Assembly (NCBI GenBank): GCA_947468255.1
Contig: CANIMM010000156.1
Span: 1 to 7,215 of the forward strand
Direction: 5' to 3'
Length of the DNA: 7,215 nt
Origin: Chitinophagaceae bacterium
GTDB taxonomy: Bacteria > Bacteroidota > Bacteroidia > Chitinophagales > Chitinophagaceae
Positions 6,652-7,215 of this stretch are shown in pieces. The translations under genes were made by a program, and so were the position numbers. The notes below the pieces were generated by a model that made no database searches, was not told the DNA's origin, and was given only the letters and a program-made list of their open reading frames with translations. Position 1 is the first letter of the stretch. Every line of letters begins with the position of its first letter.

Positions 6652-7215
6652 TTATATTTGAGCTTGCATGAATTTTCGAGCACTTCTAAAAATCAGCAAT
6701 AACACAATTGGAATAAGGGAAGTATTTAATTGTTGCGGTAAAAAAAACCAACTAATCAGTAAAAGGGTCAAGGCAATCGCTTGTACACCAAAATATTTTT
6801 GAACCCATTTTTTTTGACTAGGCAGTAAAAATGCAGCAATGATATTGGTTGGCCATGTCCACAATAAATTATAATTGTTTTTGGTCATGGAGTGATCTGT
6901 TCCAAACCACATAAAAATTAGCAGTACACCTAGGGCGCCTATTAAGAAAAAGAAGATCCCATCAAAACCATGTAAAAACATTTTTGCCCAATTGTTAGAA
7001 GAAAAACTGATCAACAAAATTGCGAAAAATAGCATGGAAAACACAAATAGGGGGGTGAAAATAGATCCGTTTTCAGTTTCTTCAGTTATCGGGTATAAGT
7101 TAGTGGTTGAGATTACCAATTGATGCTGTTCATTACTGCTATCCATCGATTTCATTAAATTGTCGGGCAGAAACTGTGAATGCAATGTGGTCATTATTCC
7201 ATCGGTAGGGGCGCC
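6652..7215 (-). CDS. DUF4105 (Lnb-type) membrane protein, C-terminal part, cut by window edge
   Basis: The frame stays open through 7215 with no stop, so the ATG at 7194-7192 is unlikely to be the true start; this is the C-terminal end (187 residues visible) of a longer protein. Counting from that ATG, residues 1-35 (with FLPDNLMKSMDSS) resemble the end of the soluble DUF4105 / Lnb N-terminal periplasmic domain. Hydrophobic segments follow at about 46-64, 77-97, 110-124, 135-152 and 157-169. The stretch GFDGIFFFLIGALG, then MWFGTDHSMTKNNYNLLWTWPTNIIAAFL, given here in pieces as FGTDHSM, NNYNLLW and PTNIIAAFL, is the pattern I associate with Bacteroidota DUF4105 proteins. Some members have been reported to act in lipoprotein N-acylation; the catalytic part lies outside the window, so this cannot be tested here. 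The alpha/beta hydrolase follows 43 bases downstream on the same strand. Confidence 0.82.
   Translation of the reverse strand, partial: GAPTDGIMTTLHSQFLPDNLMKSMDSSNEQHQLVISTTNLYPITEETENGSIFTPLFVFSMLFFAILLISFSSNNWAKMFLHGFDGIFFFLIGALGVLLIFMWFGTDHSMTKNNYNLLWTWPTNIIAAFLLPSQKKWVQKYFGVQAIALTLLLISWFFLPQQLNTSLIPIVLLLIFRSARKFMQAQI

Overview
The window looks like chromosomal DNA from a member of the Bacteroidota, most like the Chitinophagaceae/Sphingobacteriia side of the phylum. Reasons: AT-rich sequence, no clear Shine-Dalgarno sites before the starts, a surface protein with a gliding-motility-associated (type B) C-terminal sorting domain that implies a type IX secretion system, a DUF5916 outer-membrane protein, and the C-terminal half of a DUF4105-type membrane protein. 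The taxonomic placement is an inference from protein families; no rRNA or other marker is present.

All five genes lie on the minus strand, so transcription runs from high to low coordinates. From upstream to downstream: (1) 7215-6652, C-terminal part of a DUF4105/Lnb-like multi-pass membrane protein cut by the window edge; (2) 6608-5793, an alpha/beta hydrolase with an intact catalytic triad and apparently a TTG start, 43 bases after gene 1; (3) a 279-base gap (5514-5792) with a weak -7-like promoter element and an AT-only inverted repeat; (4) 5513-3267, a CBM9-like plus DUF5916 outer-membrane beta-barrel protein; (5) a 191-base gap (3076-3266); (6) 3075-442, a secreted 877-residue protein with a cysteine-containing N-terminal domain, two PKD domains, four Ig-like repeats and a type B CTD; (7) 376-1, the N-terminal half of a YdfG-like short-chain dehydrogenase, cut by the other window edge, 65 bases after gene 6.

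The two central genes, about 5 kb together, both make envelope or surface proteins, but the sequence shows no direct functional tie between them, and no complete operon or pathway is visible. Genes 1 and 2 could be co-transcribed, as could genes 6 and 7. No tRNA, rRNA, CRISPR array, transposase, or recombination site was recognised.

I did not find a convincing new system. The points most worth a second look are a 14-bp perfect inverted repeat lying exactly on the most conserved DUF5916 motif, the unnamed CCR-containing N-terminal domain of the large surface protein, and the TTG start of the hydrolase.
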